A DNA stretch of 64,000 nucleotides from Micromonospora sp. CCTCC AA 2012012 (lineage in GTDB: Bacteria; Actinomycetota; Actinomycetes; Mycobacteriales; Micromonosporaceae): positions 6,386,001 through 6,450,000 of the forward strand of contig NZ_CP159342.1 of NCBI RefSeq assembly GCF_040499845.1. Reading direction: 5' to 3'. Below, one piece after another: positions 49,712-58,792 of the stretch. How positions within the stretch are numbered: position 1 is the first letter of the stretch; the number at the start of each line of letters is the position of its first letter. Below the pieces are notes generated by a model. The model was not told where the DNA came from. It did not search any database and saw nothing but the letters and a program-made list of their open reading frames with translations. The translations under genes and the position numbers were made by a program.

Positions 49712-50236
49712 TCAGTCCGCCGTACGCCTCGGCGCGGCCGTCGCGGCGGCCGCGAGGCCGTGCAGCGCCTCCCCGGTGAGCCGGTAGGGCACCCACTCGT
49801 CGAGCGGTGTGGCGCCGATGGCGGCGTAGAAGCCGGCGGCCGGATTCCAGTTGATCATCGACCAGTCGAGCCGCCGGTAGCCCCGCTCGACGCAGACCGC
49901 GGCGAGGGTGGCCAGCAGCAGCCGGCCGGCCCCGGTGCCCCGGGCGGCCGGGCGGACGTAGAGGTCCTCCAGGTAGATGCCGTGCACGCCTTCCCAGGTG
50001 GAGAAGTTGAGGAACCAGAGCGCGAAGCCGATCGGCTCGTCGGCCCGGTCCACCGCGACGTGCCCGTACAGCGCCGGCGCCGGCGCGAAGAGGGCGGTGG
50101 TGAGCTGCTCGACGGTGAGGTGGCACTGCTCCGGCGCGCGCTCGTAGTCGGCGAGTTCGTGCACCATCGCGACGACGGCCGGCACGTCGGAGGGACGTGC
50201 CGGCCGGATCGTCGGTGCCTGGATGCCCAGGGTCAC
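49712..50236 (-). CDS. GNAT family N-acetyltransferase (Rv3216-type)
   Basis: A 174-residue GNAT of the diamine acetyltransferase-like group. It has YLEDLYVRPAARGTGAGRLLLATLA (motif A, about 90-114) and RLDWSMINWNPAAGFYAAIGA (motif B). The acceptor is unknown. GTG 50236 overlaps the sodN stop in GTGA, so it is translated after NiSOD and may be part of its maturation or regulation unit by position. Confidence 0.87.
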   Translation of the reverse strand: MTLGIQAPTIRPARPSDVPAVVAMVHELADYERAPEQCHLTVEQLTTALFAPAPALYGHVAVDRADEPIGFALWFLNFSTWEGVHGIYLEDLYVRPAARGTGAGRLLLATLAAVCVERGYRRLDWSMINWNPAAGFYAAIGATPLDEWVPYRLTGEALHGLAAAATAAPRRTAD

Positions 50237-50637
50237 GCCTTCTTGGTCTCCCAGAAGATCTTCGAGATCTCGTCGATCTTCTGGAGCAGCTCGTCGGCCT
50301 TGGCAGGGTCGGTCGCACCCTTGGCGCCGGCCGCACCGGCCGCCTTGGTGGCCTCGTTGAAGAGCTGGTGCAGGTGCGGGTACTTCTCGAAGTGGGCCGG
50401 CTTGAAGTAGTCGGTCCAGAGCACCCAGAGGTGGTGCTTCACCAGCTCGGCCCGCTGCTCCTTGATCAGGATGGCGCGGGTGCGGAACTCCGGGTCGGTG
50501 TTCGCCTGGTACTTCTCGCAGATCATTTTGACCGACTCGGCCTCGATCCGGGCCTGCGCCGGGTCGTACACGCCGCACGGCAGGTCGCAGTGCGCGTTGG
50601 CGGTCACACGGGGCGAAAGGATGCGGGGAAGTCGCAT
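50233..50637 (-). CDS. sodN: Nickel superoxide dismutase
   Basis: A 134-residue NiSOD precursor. The first 15 residues (MRLPRILSPRVTANA) form the leader that must be removed to expose His16 of the nickel hook HCDLPCGVYD, with Cys17 and Cys21 as ligands. The mature enzyme is hexameric and dismutates superoxide in the cytoplasm. The ATG at 50637 has GGAGGA 6 nt upstream. Its maturation protease sodX is divergent. Confidence 0.96.
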   Translation of the reverse strand: MRLPRILSPRVTANAHCDLPCGVYDPAQARIEAESVKMICEKYQANTDPEFRTRAILIKEQRAELVKHHLWVLWTDYFKPAHFEKYPHLHQLFNEATKAAGAAGAKGATDPAKADELLQKIDEISKIFWETKKA

Positions 50638-50721
50638 CAGGGTCCTCCATGGGATGTTTGCGATGATCCAAGCCGACATTACTCCTGGACATGCTCCCCG
50701 GCGGGCTGGAGGTGAAACCCG

Positions 50722-51075
50722 GTGCGGATCGAAGAAGACCCGGCCGCCCCCGAGCTGCGCGGTCCACTCGTACCGGTGCTGGTCACCGGCCCCTCGATGG
50801 TGCCGACCCTGCGCCACGGGGACGCCGTACTGGTGCGCACCGGGGGGCGGGCGGTCCGCGCCGGCGACGTCGTGGTCGCGGTCTTCCGCAGCCGCCCCGA
50901 CCTGCTCGTGGTCAAGCGCGCGGTCCGCCGGCAGGACGGCGGCTGGTGGGTACGCGGCGACAACGACCTGGTCACCGACGACTCCCGGGCGTACGGGGTG
51001 GCCGACGTCCGGGGTCGGGTGGTGGCCCGCTACTGGCCCCGCCCCGGCCTGCTGCGGAACCGGCCCGGCCGGTGA
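50722..51075 (+). CDS. sodX: NiSOD maturation protease, S26 signal peptidase-like
   Basis: A 117-residue S26-family protease. The catalytic Ser is in GPSMVPTL (Ser25) and the Lys is Lys65 in LVVKRAVRR. Unlike signal peptidases it has no membrane anchor, fitting the cytoplasmic cleavage of the NiSOD leader. It is divergent from sodN. GTG 50722 has CTGGAGG about 8 nt upstream. No clear Ni- or Fe-dependent operator is recognised in the 84-bp gap. Confidence 0.93.
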   Translation: MRIEEDPAAPELRGPLVPVLVTGPSMVPTLRHGDAVLVRTGGRAVRAGDVVVAVFRSRPDLLVVKRAVRRQDGGWWVRGDNDLVTDDSRAYGVADVRGRVVARYWPRPGLLRNRPGR

Positions 51076-51236
51076 CGCCCCGGGAGCGGATATGACCCCG
51101 CTCACATCGGCGCCCCGCGCGCGCCACTATGCTCGGAAAGTGCCCGGGTGACCCCCCGCACCGCCCGCCCCGCTCGTCGCTGACCTCGCGCCCGAGCCGG
51201 CCGGTCCGTCTGCTCGACAGATCCTGGAGTCACCAC

Positions 51237-52412
51237 ATGTCTTCGTCCACCGTGGACCCCGCTGATCCCGTCTTCCGCCTGCACGTCGGCGGCAAGATGG
51301 CCGTCACCTCGACCGTTCCGCTCACCAGCCGGGAGGACCTCTCCCTCGCGTACACCCCCGGGGTGGCGCGGGTGTGCGAGGCGATCGCCGCCGACCCCGC
51401 CCTCGCCGACGACTACACCTGGGTGTCGCACACCGTCGCCGTGGTCACCGACGGCTCGGCCGTACTCGGTCTGGGCAACATCGGCCCGCGCGCGGCGCTG
51501 CCGGTGATGGAGGGCAAGGCGGTGCTGTTCAAGCAGTTCGCCGGCGTGGACGCGGTGCCGATCTGCCTGGACACCCAGGACGTGGACGAGATCGTGGCGA
51601 CGGTCAAGGCGCTCGCGCCCTCGTTCGGCGGGATCAACCTGGAGGACATCAGCGCCCCGCGCTGCTTCGAGGTGGAACGCCGGCTGGACGAGGAGCTGGC
51701 CATCCCGGTCTTCCACGACGACCAGCACGGCACCGCGATCGTGGTGCTGGCCGCGCTGCGCAACGCTGCCGCCCTGCTCAACCGCAAGCTCGGCGACCTG
51801 CGGGTCGTGGTGAGCGGCGCCGGCGCGGCGGGCGTGGCGGTGACGAAGATGCTGATCGCCGGGGGAGTGAACCCCGATCAGGTGGTGGTCTGCGACTCCA
51901 AGGGGATCATCGGCCGGCACCGCGAGCTGACCGGGACGAAGGCGGAACTGGCGGAGCTGACCAACGCCGAGGGCCGCCAGGGCGACATCACCGAGGCGCT
52001 GCGCGGCGCGGACGTGCTGATCGGCGTCTCCGGCGGTCAGATCCCCGAGGCGGCGGTGGTCGGGATGGCCCCCGGCGGGATCGTCTTCGCGCTGGCCAAC
52101 CCCACCCCCGAGGTGCACCCGGAGGTGGCCGCCCGGCACGTGGCGGTGGTGGCCACCGGGCGCAGCGACTACCCCAACCAGATCAACAACGTGCTCGCCT
52201 TCCCCGGCGTCTTCCGGGGGGCGCTCGACGCCCGCGCCACCCGGATCACCGAGGGGATGAAGGTGGCCGCCGCCGACGCGATCGCGGGCGTGGTCGCCGA
52301 GTCGCTGACGGCCGAGGCGATCGTGCCGTCCCCCCTGGACCCCCGGGTCGCCCCCGCGGTGGCCGAGGCGGTCGCCGAGGCGGCACGCCGCGACGGCGTC
52401 GCCCGCCGCTGA
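51237..52412 (+). CDS. NAD(P)-dependent malic enzyme
   Basis: A 391-residue malic enzyme that makes pyruvate, CO2 and reduced cofactor from malate. N-terminal malic motifs are YTPGVARVCEAIA and EDISAPRCFEVE with the catalytic region FHDDQHGTAIV, followed by a Rossmann domain (VVVSGAGAAGVAV). It lacks the long PTA-like domain of some homologues. ATG 51237 has GGAG 8 nt upstream. Cofactor preference is not evident. Confidence 0.93.
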   Translation: MSSSTVDPADPVFRLHVGGKMAVTSTVPLTSREDLSLAYTPGVARVCEAIAADPALADDYTWVSHTVAVVTDGSAVLGLGNIGPRAALPVMEGKAVLFKQFAGVDAVPICLDTQDVDEIVATVKALAPSFGGINLEDISAPRCFEVERRLDEELAIPVFHDDQHGTAIVVLAALRNAAALLNRKLGDLRVVVSGAGAAGVAVTKMLIAGGVNPDQVVVCDSKGIIGRHRELTGTKAELAELTNAEGRQGDITEALRGADVLIGVSGGQIPEAAVVGMAPGGIVFALANPTPEVHPEVAARHVAVVATGRSDYPNQINNVLAFPGVFRGALDARATRITEGMKVAAADAIAGVVAESLTAEAIVPSPLDPRVAPAVAEAVAEAARRDGVARR

Positions 52413-52451
52413 CCCACCCCCGCGCCCCCGCACCCTCAAGATCCGCACAGT

Positions 52452-52501
52452 TTCAGGGAAAGAGTGGCCTCCCGGCGCGGGGAGGCCACTCTTTCCCTGA
52501 A
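52452..52501. terminator. 22-bp perfect hairpin after malic enzyme
   Basis: A perfect 22-bp stem (52452-52473 with 52480-52501) with a GGCGCG loop. It carries CAAGATC and GAGTGGCCTCC elements shared with the hairpin at 43270, so it may be one of a dispersed family of palindromes as well as a terminator. Confidence 0.75.
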
Positions 52502-52669
52502 TTAGTGGGCACGGCCGGCGAGCGGCGAGTGGGTGGGTGGTGGGTGGGGACCCGTGGACGGCGGCGGGCTGGTGCGGGCGGCGGGTGGGTGGGTTCGGAC
52601 CGTCGAGGTACGGGCGCGGGGTACGGGGTGACTCGCCGGAGGGGCTGTGTGTGGGGGCGTGGGGGTTGT

Positions 52670-52675
52670 TACGGT
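52670..52675 (+). promoter_or_regulatory. -10 box for oxidoreductase gene
   Basis: TACGGT is 7 nt from ATG 52683. Confidence 0.55.
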
Positions 52676-52682
52676 GCGGATC

Positions 52683-53636
52683 ATGCGTGCCGCCTATGCC
52701 TCGGCCTTCGACGCCGACAACCCGCTCACCGCGCTCACCGTCGGCGACCGTCCCGAGCCGACCCATCCCCAGGACGACTGGGTCACCGTGCAGGTCCGGG
52801 CCAGCTCGCTCAACCACCACGACCTCTGGTCGCTGCGCGGCGTCGGGCTCACCGCCGACCAGCTCCCGATGATCCTGGGCTGCGACGCGGTCGGCACCGA
52901 CCCGGACGGCAACGAGGTGGTCATCTATCCGGTCGTCCCCACCCCGGGTGACCCGCGCGGGGTCTCCATCCTCTCCGAGCACTTCCAGGGCACCTTCGCC
53001 GAGCGGGTGGCCGTACCCCGGATGAACCTGCTGCCGCTGCCGACCGGCCTGGCGGCGGCCGACGCGGCGTGCCTGCCCACGGCCTGGCTGACCGCGTGGC
53101 GGATGCTCACCACCCGGGGCCGGATCGACGAGGGCGAGTCGGTGCTGGTCCAGGGGGCGGGCGGCGGCGTCGCGACCGCGGCCGTCGCGCTCGCCGTGGC
53201 GCTCGGCAAGCGGGTGTACGCGACCAGCCGCGACGCCGCCAAGCGGGAGCGGATCACCGAGCTGGGGGCGACCGCGCTGGAGCCCGGCGCCCGGCTCCCC
53301 GAACGGGTCGACGTGGTGATCGAGACGGTCGGCGCGGCCACCTTCGAGCACTCGATGAAGTCGGCCGCGCCGATGGCCCGGATCGTGGTCTCCGGGGCCA
53401 CCAGCGGTCACGAGCCCAAGGTCAACCTGCGGCGGGTCTTCGCCATGCAGCTGGAGATCCTGGGCACCTCGATGGGCACCCCCGCCGAGCTGACCGAGCT
53501 GCTCGCCTTCTGCGCCGAGCACGAGGTACGCCCGGTGATCGACAGCGTGGTCCCGTTCAGCCGTATCGAGGAGGCCTTCGCCCGGCTCGCCTCCGGCGAG
53601 GTCTTCGGCAAGATCGTCATCGACCACACCGCCTGA
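52683..53636 (+). CDS. Zinc-type alcohol dehydrogenase/quinone oxidoreductase (MDR)
   Basis: A 317-residue medium-chain dehydrogenase/reductase. Its N-terminal GroES-like domain has SSLNHHDLW and LGCDAVGT. The Rossmann domain has GAGGGVATAAVALAVALGKRV (about 147-167) and a quinone-reductase-like C-terminus. It uses NADPH; substrate unknown. ATG 52683 is leaderless. It converges on the lipase gene, with a shared terminator at 53641. Confidence 0.9.
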   Translation: MRAAYASAFDADNPLTALTVGDRPEPTHPQDDWVTVQVRASSLNHHDLWSLRGVGLTADQLPMILGCDAVGTDPDGNEVVIYPVVPTPGDPRGVSILSEHFQGTFAERVAVPRMNLLPLPTGLAAADAACLPTAWLTAWRMLTTRGRIDEGESVLVQGAGGGVATAAVALAVALGKRVYATSRDAAKRERITELGATALEPGARLPERVDVVIETVGAATFEHSMKSAAPMARIVVSGATSGHEPKVNLRRVFAMQLEILGTSMGTPAELTELLAFCAEHEVRPVIDSVVPFSRIEEAFARLASGEVFGKIVIDHTA

Positions 53637-53640
53637 GCCG

Positions 53641-53679
53641 GTGAGCAGGGGGCCCCGACGGCAGGGGCCCTCTGCTCAC
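53641..53679. terminator. Terminator between oxidoreductase and lipase genes
   Basis: A 16-bp stem (53641-53656 with 53664-53679) with one G:U pair and a 7-nt loop. It overlaps the lipase stop codon. Confidence 0.75.
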
Positions 53680-54641
53680 AGGTGGTCGTCGAGGGTGGCG
53701 AGGTTGCCGCGGGCGGCGTCGGCGGGGAGGCGCTCCTTCGCCGCCGCGTCGCCGTAGAGGGTCCAGCGGAGGAACTCGACGGTGGTGTCGGAGACCACCC
53801 GCAGCGCCTTGCCGTCGGTGAGCAGGGCCCGACCGTGGTCGCCCTTGGGCAGGCTCAGCATGGCCTTCGGCCACGGCACCGCGTCGTAGACCGCCTTGCC
53901 GGCCGCGTAGTTCACCACCTCGTCGGCCTCGCCGTGCACGAAGAGCTGCGGGGCGGCGGCCCCGGCGAAGGCGGTGCCGACCCCGAGCCCGGTGCCGGCG
54001 AAGACCACCCCGGCGTCCAACCGCTCGTCCCGGCCCGCCGTGAAGAGCCCGATCGTGGTCACCCCGCCGGCCGAGTGCCCGGCCGCGGCGACCCGGTCGG
54101 TGGCCAGCCGGCCCTTCAGCGGATCGCCGGCCTCGGCGTCGAGGGCGAGCACCCGGGTCAGCACGTACGACACGTCGGCCGGCTGGTTGAGCACGTCGAG
54201 CACGTTGCCGTCCCCACCGGCGCCGGTGTGCGGGAACCGGGGCGCGGCGACCACGAAACCGGCCGCCGCCCAGCGGGCCAGCAGCACCTGGTAGTCCTCC
54301 GGCCGGGCGCCCAGCCCGTGGCTGAACATCACCACCGGGAACCGGCCGTCGGCGGCCCGTACCCCGCGCTTCGCCGCGCCGCCCGCCGCACCCTCGGCCG
54401 GATACCAGACGGTCACCGGCAGGGCGCGGTCACCGCCCCGGTTCAGCGTCAACTGGCGTACGCCGACCGCGAAGGACTCCGTCGGGGCGTGCCCGGCGGG
54501 CACCCGGGGGGCCGGGGTGGTCGCCTTCGGCGGCCCGGCCGGGGCGCTGCGCGGGGCCGGCGCGGCGTCGGTCGAGCAGCCCGCCAGACCGACGGTGAGC
54601 AGCGCGGCGGCGACCAGGGCGGGGGTACGGCTTCGGAGCAT
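53676..54641 (-). CDS. Secreted alpha/beta-hydrolase lipoprotein
   Basis: A 321-residue lipoprotein. The signal peptide ends in the lipobox LAGC (Cys about 22), followed by a Pro/Ala-rich linker. The hydrolase domain has the nucleophile GHSAGG (Ser about 188), and the acid and His positions in the GEADEVV and GDHGRAL regions. It resembles chlorophyllase and PAF acetylhydrolase-type esterases. Substrate unknown. ATG 54641 has CACAAT 7 nt upstream, a leaderless layout. Confidence 0.85.
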   Translation of the reverse strand: MLRSRTPALVAAALLTVGLAGCSTDAAPAPRSAPAGPPKATTPAPRVPAGHAPTESFAVGVRQLTLNRGGDRALPVTVWYPAEGAAGGAAKRGVRAADGRFPVVMFSHGLGARPEDYQVLLARWAAAGFVVAAPRFPHTGAGGDGNVLDVLNQPADVSYVLTRVLALDAEAGDPLKGRLATDRVAAAGHSAGGVTTIGLFTAGRDERLDAGVVFAGTGLGVGTAFAGAAAPQLFVHGEADEVVNYAAGKAVYDAVPWPKAMLSLPKGDHGRALLTDGKALRVVSDTTVEFLRWTLYGDAAAKERLPADAARGNLATLDDHL

Positions 54642-54648
54642 GAAGACG

Positions 54649-54654
54649 ATTGTG
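54649..54654 (-). promoter_or_regulatory. -10-like box for lipoprotein hydrolase
   Basis: CACAAT on the minus strand is 7 nt from ATG 54641. Confidence 0.45.
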
Positions 54655-54708
54655 CCTCGCGATCCGTAGAGTCGGCCGGAGTTCGACCGGCGGCACAGCT
54701 CCACGAGA

Positions 54709-55245
54709 TCAGTTCGGCTCGGCGGGCCGGGCGGCGCGCAGCCGGGCGAGGTCCGTGGTGTCCTTCGGGCGGCGGGGTCGCTCCGGCATCCAGACCGGGA
54801 ACATCTCCTTGAACTCGATCTGCGCGGCCACCGCGATCACCGGTGCGGTGAGCGCCCCGATCCGGCCGGGCGGGGCGTCCAGCATGCCGTCCGGCAGCGG
54901 CGTCCCCGTCCACGGCCCGGCGCCCACCACCACCCGCCCGGCGGCGTCCCGGTCGAGGTAGGCGACGCTCAGCTCGACGTCGTCGCGGAGCAGGTCGAGC
55001 TGCGTCGCCACCGGCATCCGGGGGTCGGGTCGCCAGCCCCGGGCGGTGAGCAGCGCGGCGAGCCGGTCGGCGTCGGCCCGCCAGCAGTACCAGTCGACGT
55101 CCACGTGCGGCCGGGTCACCTCGCCGAGGTGGAAGTCCATCGCCCAGCCGCCGCGCAGCCACACCGCGATCCCGGCCGCCCGGGCGACGCGTACCACCTC
55201 GTCGATCGCCGCCAGTTGCCGCCCGGGCAGCCCGTCGATGTCCAT
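54709..55245 (-). CDS. Nucleotidyltransferase, ANT(2'')-like family
   Basis: A 178-residue protein with the DNA polymerase beta-like nucleotidyltransferase motif WLRGGWAMDFHLGEVTRPHVDVDWY (about 30-54), where the two Asp residues bind metal. This pattern is typical of the aminoglycoside 2''-adenylyltransferase-like family, which also includes many lincosamide- and unknown-substrate enzymes. A resistance role is possible but unproven. ATG 55245 is leaderless (TAGCGT 7 nt upstream). Its gene does not look foreign by base composition. Confidence 0.78.
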   Translation of the reverse strand: MDIDGLPGRQLAAIDEVVRVARAAGIAVWLRGGWAMDFHLGEVTRPHVDVDWYCWRADADRLAALLTARGWRPDPRMPVATQLDLLRDDVELSVAYLDRDAAGRVVVGAGPWTGTPLPDGMLDAPPGRIGALTAPVIAVAAQIEFKEMFPVWMPERPRRPKDTTDLARLRAARPAEPN

Positions 55246-55252
55246 CCACCGG

Positions 55253-55258
55253 ACGCTA
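55253..55258 (-). promoter_or_regulatory. -10 box for nucleotidyltransferase gene
   Basis: TAGCGT on the minus strand is 7 nt from ATG 55245. Confidence 0.55.
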
Positions 55259-55404
55259 CCGTCCCCCCGTACGTGCGGGGTGCCGGTCGAGGGCGTCCAC
55301 CGTCCGGACCCGGTGTGGTCGCCACCCGGTCGGTCCGGCTCGGCCGCCCGGATCCGACCTGCCCGGCGCGGCCCGGCGGGGCGGTCGGTGCCGACCGGTT
55401 TCGC

Positions 55405-55410
55405 TAGGGT
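55405..55410 (+). promoter_or_regulatory. -10 box for small membrane protein at 55418
   Basis: TAGGGT is 7 nt from ATG 55418. Confidence 0.6.
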
Positions 55411-55417
55411 CACCGGC

Positions 55418-55588
55418 ATGGCTGAGAACTACACCGACCCGAGCGGCAACACCCAGCAGTTCCGTGCCTTCGTGGACGCCCGCGAGGCCGCCGCTCCGGC
55501 CGCCGCCCCGAACCGGCTGCCGCTGATCCTCGGCGGCGTGGCCGTGGTGCTGGTGGTGGCCGTCGTCGCCTGGCTCGCACTGGGCTGA
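55418..55588 (+). CDS. Small single-pass membrane protein
   Basis: A 56-residue protein starting MAENYTDPSGNTQQFRAFVDA with one C-terminal transmembrane helix (LPLILGGVAVVLVVAVVAWLAL). The N-terminal part is polar and would face the cytoplasm. No family assignment beyond actinobacterial hypothetical. It is leaderless and converges on ackA. Confidence 0.75.
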   Translation: MAENYTDPSGNTQQFRAFVDAREAAAPAAAPNRLPLILGGVAVVLVVAVVAWLALG

Positions 55589-55603
55589 GCCGACGATCCC
55601 GGG

Positions 55604-56722
55604 TCAGTGGTGGTCCGCCACCACGGCCCGGGTCTCCCGGGCGATCTCCCGCTCCTCGTCGGTGCCGATCACGCAGACCGCCACCTCCGCGCCGTCCGGT
55701 GAGATCACCCGGTCGCCGCTGCCCTCGTTGCGCGCCGGGTCCACGGCGACGCCGAGCCGCTCCAGCCCGGCCAGCGAAGCTGCCCGGACCTCGGGGGAGT
55801 GCTCGCCCACCCCGGCCGTGAAGGTGATCGCGTCGACCCGCCCGAGCAGGGCGTAGTACGCCCCGACGTAGCCGGTGATCCGGCGGCGGTAGACGTCGAA
55901 GGCGAGCGCCGCCGCGGCGTCCCCGTCCGCCCGGCGGGCCAGCACCTCGCGCATGTCGTTCACCCCGGTCAGGCCGAGCAGGCCGCTGCGGTGGTTGAGC
56001 AGGTCGTCGATCTGGTCGACGGCCATCCCGGCCTCGCGGCGCAGGTGGAAGATGATCGTCGGGTCGAGGTCGCCGCTGCGGGTGCCCATCACCAGGCCCT
56101 CCAGCGGGGACATGCCCATCGAGGTGGCCACGCTCCGGCCCCCCTCGACCGCGCAGGCGCTCGCCCCGTTGCCGAGGTGCAGGGTGATCGTGTTCAGCTC
56201 TCCGTACGGGCGGTCCAGCAGCTCCGCCGTGCGCTTCGAGACGTACGCGTGCGAGGTGCCGTGGAAGCCGTAGCGGCGGATGTCGTACCGCCGGGCGGTC
56301 TCCCGGTCGATGGCGTACGTGGCGGCGGCCTCGGGCAGCGTGTGGTGGAACGCGGTGTCGAAGACGGCCACCTGCGGCACGTCGGGCAACGCCTCCCGGG
56401 CCACCCGGATGCCGGCCAGGTTCGCCGGGTTGTGCAGCGGGGCGAGCGGCACCAGCTCCTCGATGGCGGTGAAGACCGCGTCGTCGATCTCGACCGGCTG
56501 GGTGAAGCGCCGCCCGCCGTGGACCACCCGGTGCCCGACCGCGTCCAGCCCGGCCAGGTCCAGCCCGTCCAGGATCTGCCGGACCGCCGTCTCGTGGTCG
56601 GCCGGACCGCCGCCCGGTTCGCCGACCCGCTCGACCGTGCCCTTGGCGCGGATCGTCTCACCGTCGTAGAGGCGGTACTTCACCGACGACGACCCGCAGT
56701 TGAGCACGAGAACCCGGCTCAT
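55604..56722 (-). CDS. ackA: Acetate kinase
   Basis: A 372-residue acetokinase that converts acetyl phosphate and ADP to acetate and ATP. Motifs are VLVLNCGSSSVKYRL (N-terminal), DAVGHRVVHGG, HLGNGAS, GTRSGDLDP and a C-terminal GVGEHSPEVR. With Pta it forms the acetate overflow and assimilation route. ATG 56722 overlaps the pta stop in ATGA. Confidence 0.97.
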   Translation of the reverse strand: MSRVLVLNCGSSSVKYRLYDGETIRAKGTVERVGEPGGGPADHETAVRQILDGLDLAGLDAVGHRVVHGGRRFTQPVEIDDAVFTAIEELVPLAPLHNPANLAGIRVAREALPDVPQVAVFDTAFHHTLPEAAATYAIDRETARRYDIRRYGFHGTSHAYVSKRTAELLDRPYGELNTITLHLGNGASACAVEGGRSVATSMGMSPLEGLVMGTRSGDLDPTIIFHLRREAGMAVDQIDDLLNHRSGLLGLTGVNDMREVLARRADGDAAAALAFDVYRRRITGYVGAYYALLGRVDAITFTAGVGEHSPEVRAASLAGLERLGVAVDPARNEGSGDRVISPDGAEVAVCVIGTDEEREIARETRAVVADHH

Positions 56723-58785
56723 GACGCCTCCCCGGCGGACGCCTGGATCGCGGTGATCGCGACCGTGTTCACGATGTCGGGCACGGTCGCGCCCCGGGAC
56801 AGGTCGTTGACCGGCCGCCGCAGGCCCTGCATGACCGGGCCGACCGCCACCGCCCCCGCCGAGCGTTGCACCGCCTTGTACGTGTTGTTGCCGGTGTTGA
56901 GGTCCGGGAAGATGAACACCGTCGCCCGGCCCGCCACCTCGCTGTCGGGCAGTTTCGTCGCCGCGACCTGCGGGTCGATCGCCGCGTCGTACTGGATCGG
57001 GCCCTCGACCAGCAGCTCCGGGCGGCGCTCGCGGACCAGCTTCGTGGCCGCCGCGACCTTCTCCACGTCCGCGCCCGCCCCGGAACTGCCGGTGGAGTAC
57101 GACAGCATCGCCACCCGCGGCTCGATGCCGAACCGGGCCGCCGTGTCGGCCGAGGAGATCGCGATGTCGGCGAGCTGGGCGGCGTCCGGGTCGGGGTTGA
57201 CGGCACAGTCGCCATAGACCAGCACCCGGTCGGCGAGCAGCATGAAGAAGACGCTGGACGCGACGGAGACGCCCGGCACGGTCCGGATGATCTCGAACGC
57301 GGGACGGATGGTGGCGGCCGTGGTGTGGGTGGCCCCGGAGACCATGCCGTCGGCGTGGCCGGTCTGCACCATCATCGTGCCGAAGTAGTTGGGCTGGGCG
57401 ACGATGTCGTGGGCCAGTTCGACGGTGACGCCCCGGTGGGCGCGCAGCTTCGCGTACGCCTCGGCGAACTCGTCGCGCCACGGGCTGGTCTGCGGGTCGA
57501 CCACCTCGGCGTCGCCGACGTCGATGCCGAGTTCCCGGGTGCGTCGGGCGATGTCGTCGGGGCGGCCGAGCAGGGTCAGGTCGGCGACGCCCCGGCGCAG
57601 CAGGATCTCCGCCGCGCGCAGGATCCGCTCCTCGGCGCCCTCCGGCAGCACCAGCCGGCGCCGGGCCGACCGGGCCCGGTCGATCAGGTCGTACTCGAAC
57701 ATCAGCGGGGTGACCCGTTCGCTGCGGCTGACCCGCAGCCGGCGGGCCAGGTCGACGGTGTCCACGCAGCGTTCGAAGGCGCCGAGCGCGGCCTCGACCT
57801 TGCGCGGGTTCTCGGCGCTGGGCCGCCCCTCGATCCGGCTGGACGCGGCGACCGTGTCATAGCTGTCGCTGGCCACGGAGAGCACCGCGAGCCCGGTGTT
57901 CAGCCCCTCGACCAGCCGCATCGCCCGCGGGTCGGGCTGCTCGCCGAGGGTCAGCACCAGGCCGGCCACCGACACCTGCCCGGCGACGTGCGCGGCGCTC
58001 GCCGCGACCAGCAGGTCGGCCCGGTCGCCGGGGGTGATCACCAGCGCGCCCTCGGTCAGGTGGTCGAGCAGGGTCGGCACGTGCGCCGCGCCGACCACGT
58101 AGTCGAGCACGTCCCGGCCGAGCGCCGCGTCGTCACCGGCGAGCAGGGTGGCGCCGAGCGCCGCCGCCACCTCGGCCACCGTCGGCGCCGACACGGTCGG
58201 CACCTCCGGGATGGCGTACGTCGGCACGGGCAGCTCGGGCAGCGTCATCGGCCCCGGCACCCGATTGGCGATCACCGCCAGCACCGTCGCGCCCAGGTCC
58301 GCCAGATCGTGGTACGCCCCGCGCGCCGCCGCCTCGATCGCCTCCGGCTCCTGGCCGTACCCGTCGATCACGGGCACCACCACGCTGCCGAACTCGGTCG
58401 CCAGCCGGGCGTTGAAGGCCAGCTCACGCGGGCCGGCCCCGTCCCCGTCGGCGAAGTCGCTGCCCACCACGACGACGGCCGGGCAGCGTCGCTCCACGTC
58501 CCGGTAGCGCTCGACGATGCGGGAGATCAGCTCTTCCCGTCGCCCGTCGGCGACCAGCGCGTTCGCCTCGGCGTAGCTGCTGCCGTGCAGGTCGTCGACC
58601 GGCAGCTCCACCCGGTAACGGTCGGTGAGCAGGGCGAGGATCGGATCGGGTCCGGTGCCGGAGACCAGCGGCCGGAACGCGCCGATCCGGTCCACCTGCC
58701 GGGAGAGGAGTTCCGCGAGGCCGAGGGCGATGGTCGACTTCCCCCCGCCGGACCCCACGCTGGTCACATAGACGCTGCGGGCCAC
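56719..58785 (-). CDS. pta: Phosphate acetyltransferase with N-terminal regulatory domain
   Basis: A 688-residue long-form Pta. The N-terminal third has a P-loop (VTSVGSGGGKSTIALGL) like dethiobiotin-synthase-type domains, a DRTGG domain follows, and the catalytic PTA domain is C-terminal (GMVSGATHTTAATIRPAFEIIR and DCAVNPDP). It makes acetyl-CoA and phosphate from acetyl phosphate. GTG 58785 is chosen over 58794 because TAGCGT lies 7 nt upstream, giving a leaderless start. It is coupled to ackA. Confidence 0.95.
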   Translation of the reverse strand: MARSVYVTSVGSGGGKSTIALGLAELLSRQVDRIGAFRPLVSGTGPDPILALLTDRYRVELPVDDLHGSSYAEANALVADGRREELISRIVERYRDVERRCPAVVVVGSDFADGDGAGPRELAFNARLATEFGSVVVPVIDGYGQEPEAIEAAARGAYHDLADLGATVLAVIANRVPGPMTLPELPVPTYAIPEVPTVSAPTVAEVAAALGATLLAGDDAALGRDVLDYVVGAAHVPTLLDHLTEGALVITPGDRADLLVAASAAHVAGQVSVAGLVLTLGEQPDPRAMRLVEGLNTGLAVLSVASDSYDTVAASSRIEGRPSAENPRKVEAALGAFERCVDTVDLARRLRVSRSERVTPLMFEYDLIDRARSARRRLVLPEGAEERILRAAEILLRRGVADLTLLGRPDDIARRTRELGIDVGDAEVVDPQTSPWRDEFAEAYAKLRAHRGVTVELAHDIVAQPNYFGTMMVQTGHADGMVSGATHTTAATIRPAFEIIRTVPGVSVASSVFFMLLADRVLVYGDCAVNPDPDAAQLADIAISSADTAARFGIEPRVAMLSYSTGSSGAGADVEKVAAATKLVRERRPELLVEGPIQYDAAIDPQVAATKLPDSEVAGRATVFIFPDLNTGNNTYKAVQRSAGAVAVGPVMQGLRRPVNDLSRGATVPDIVNTVAITAIQASAGEAS

Positions 58786-58792
58786 GACGACC

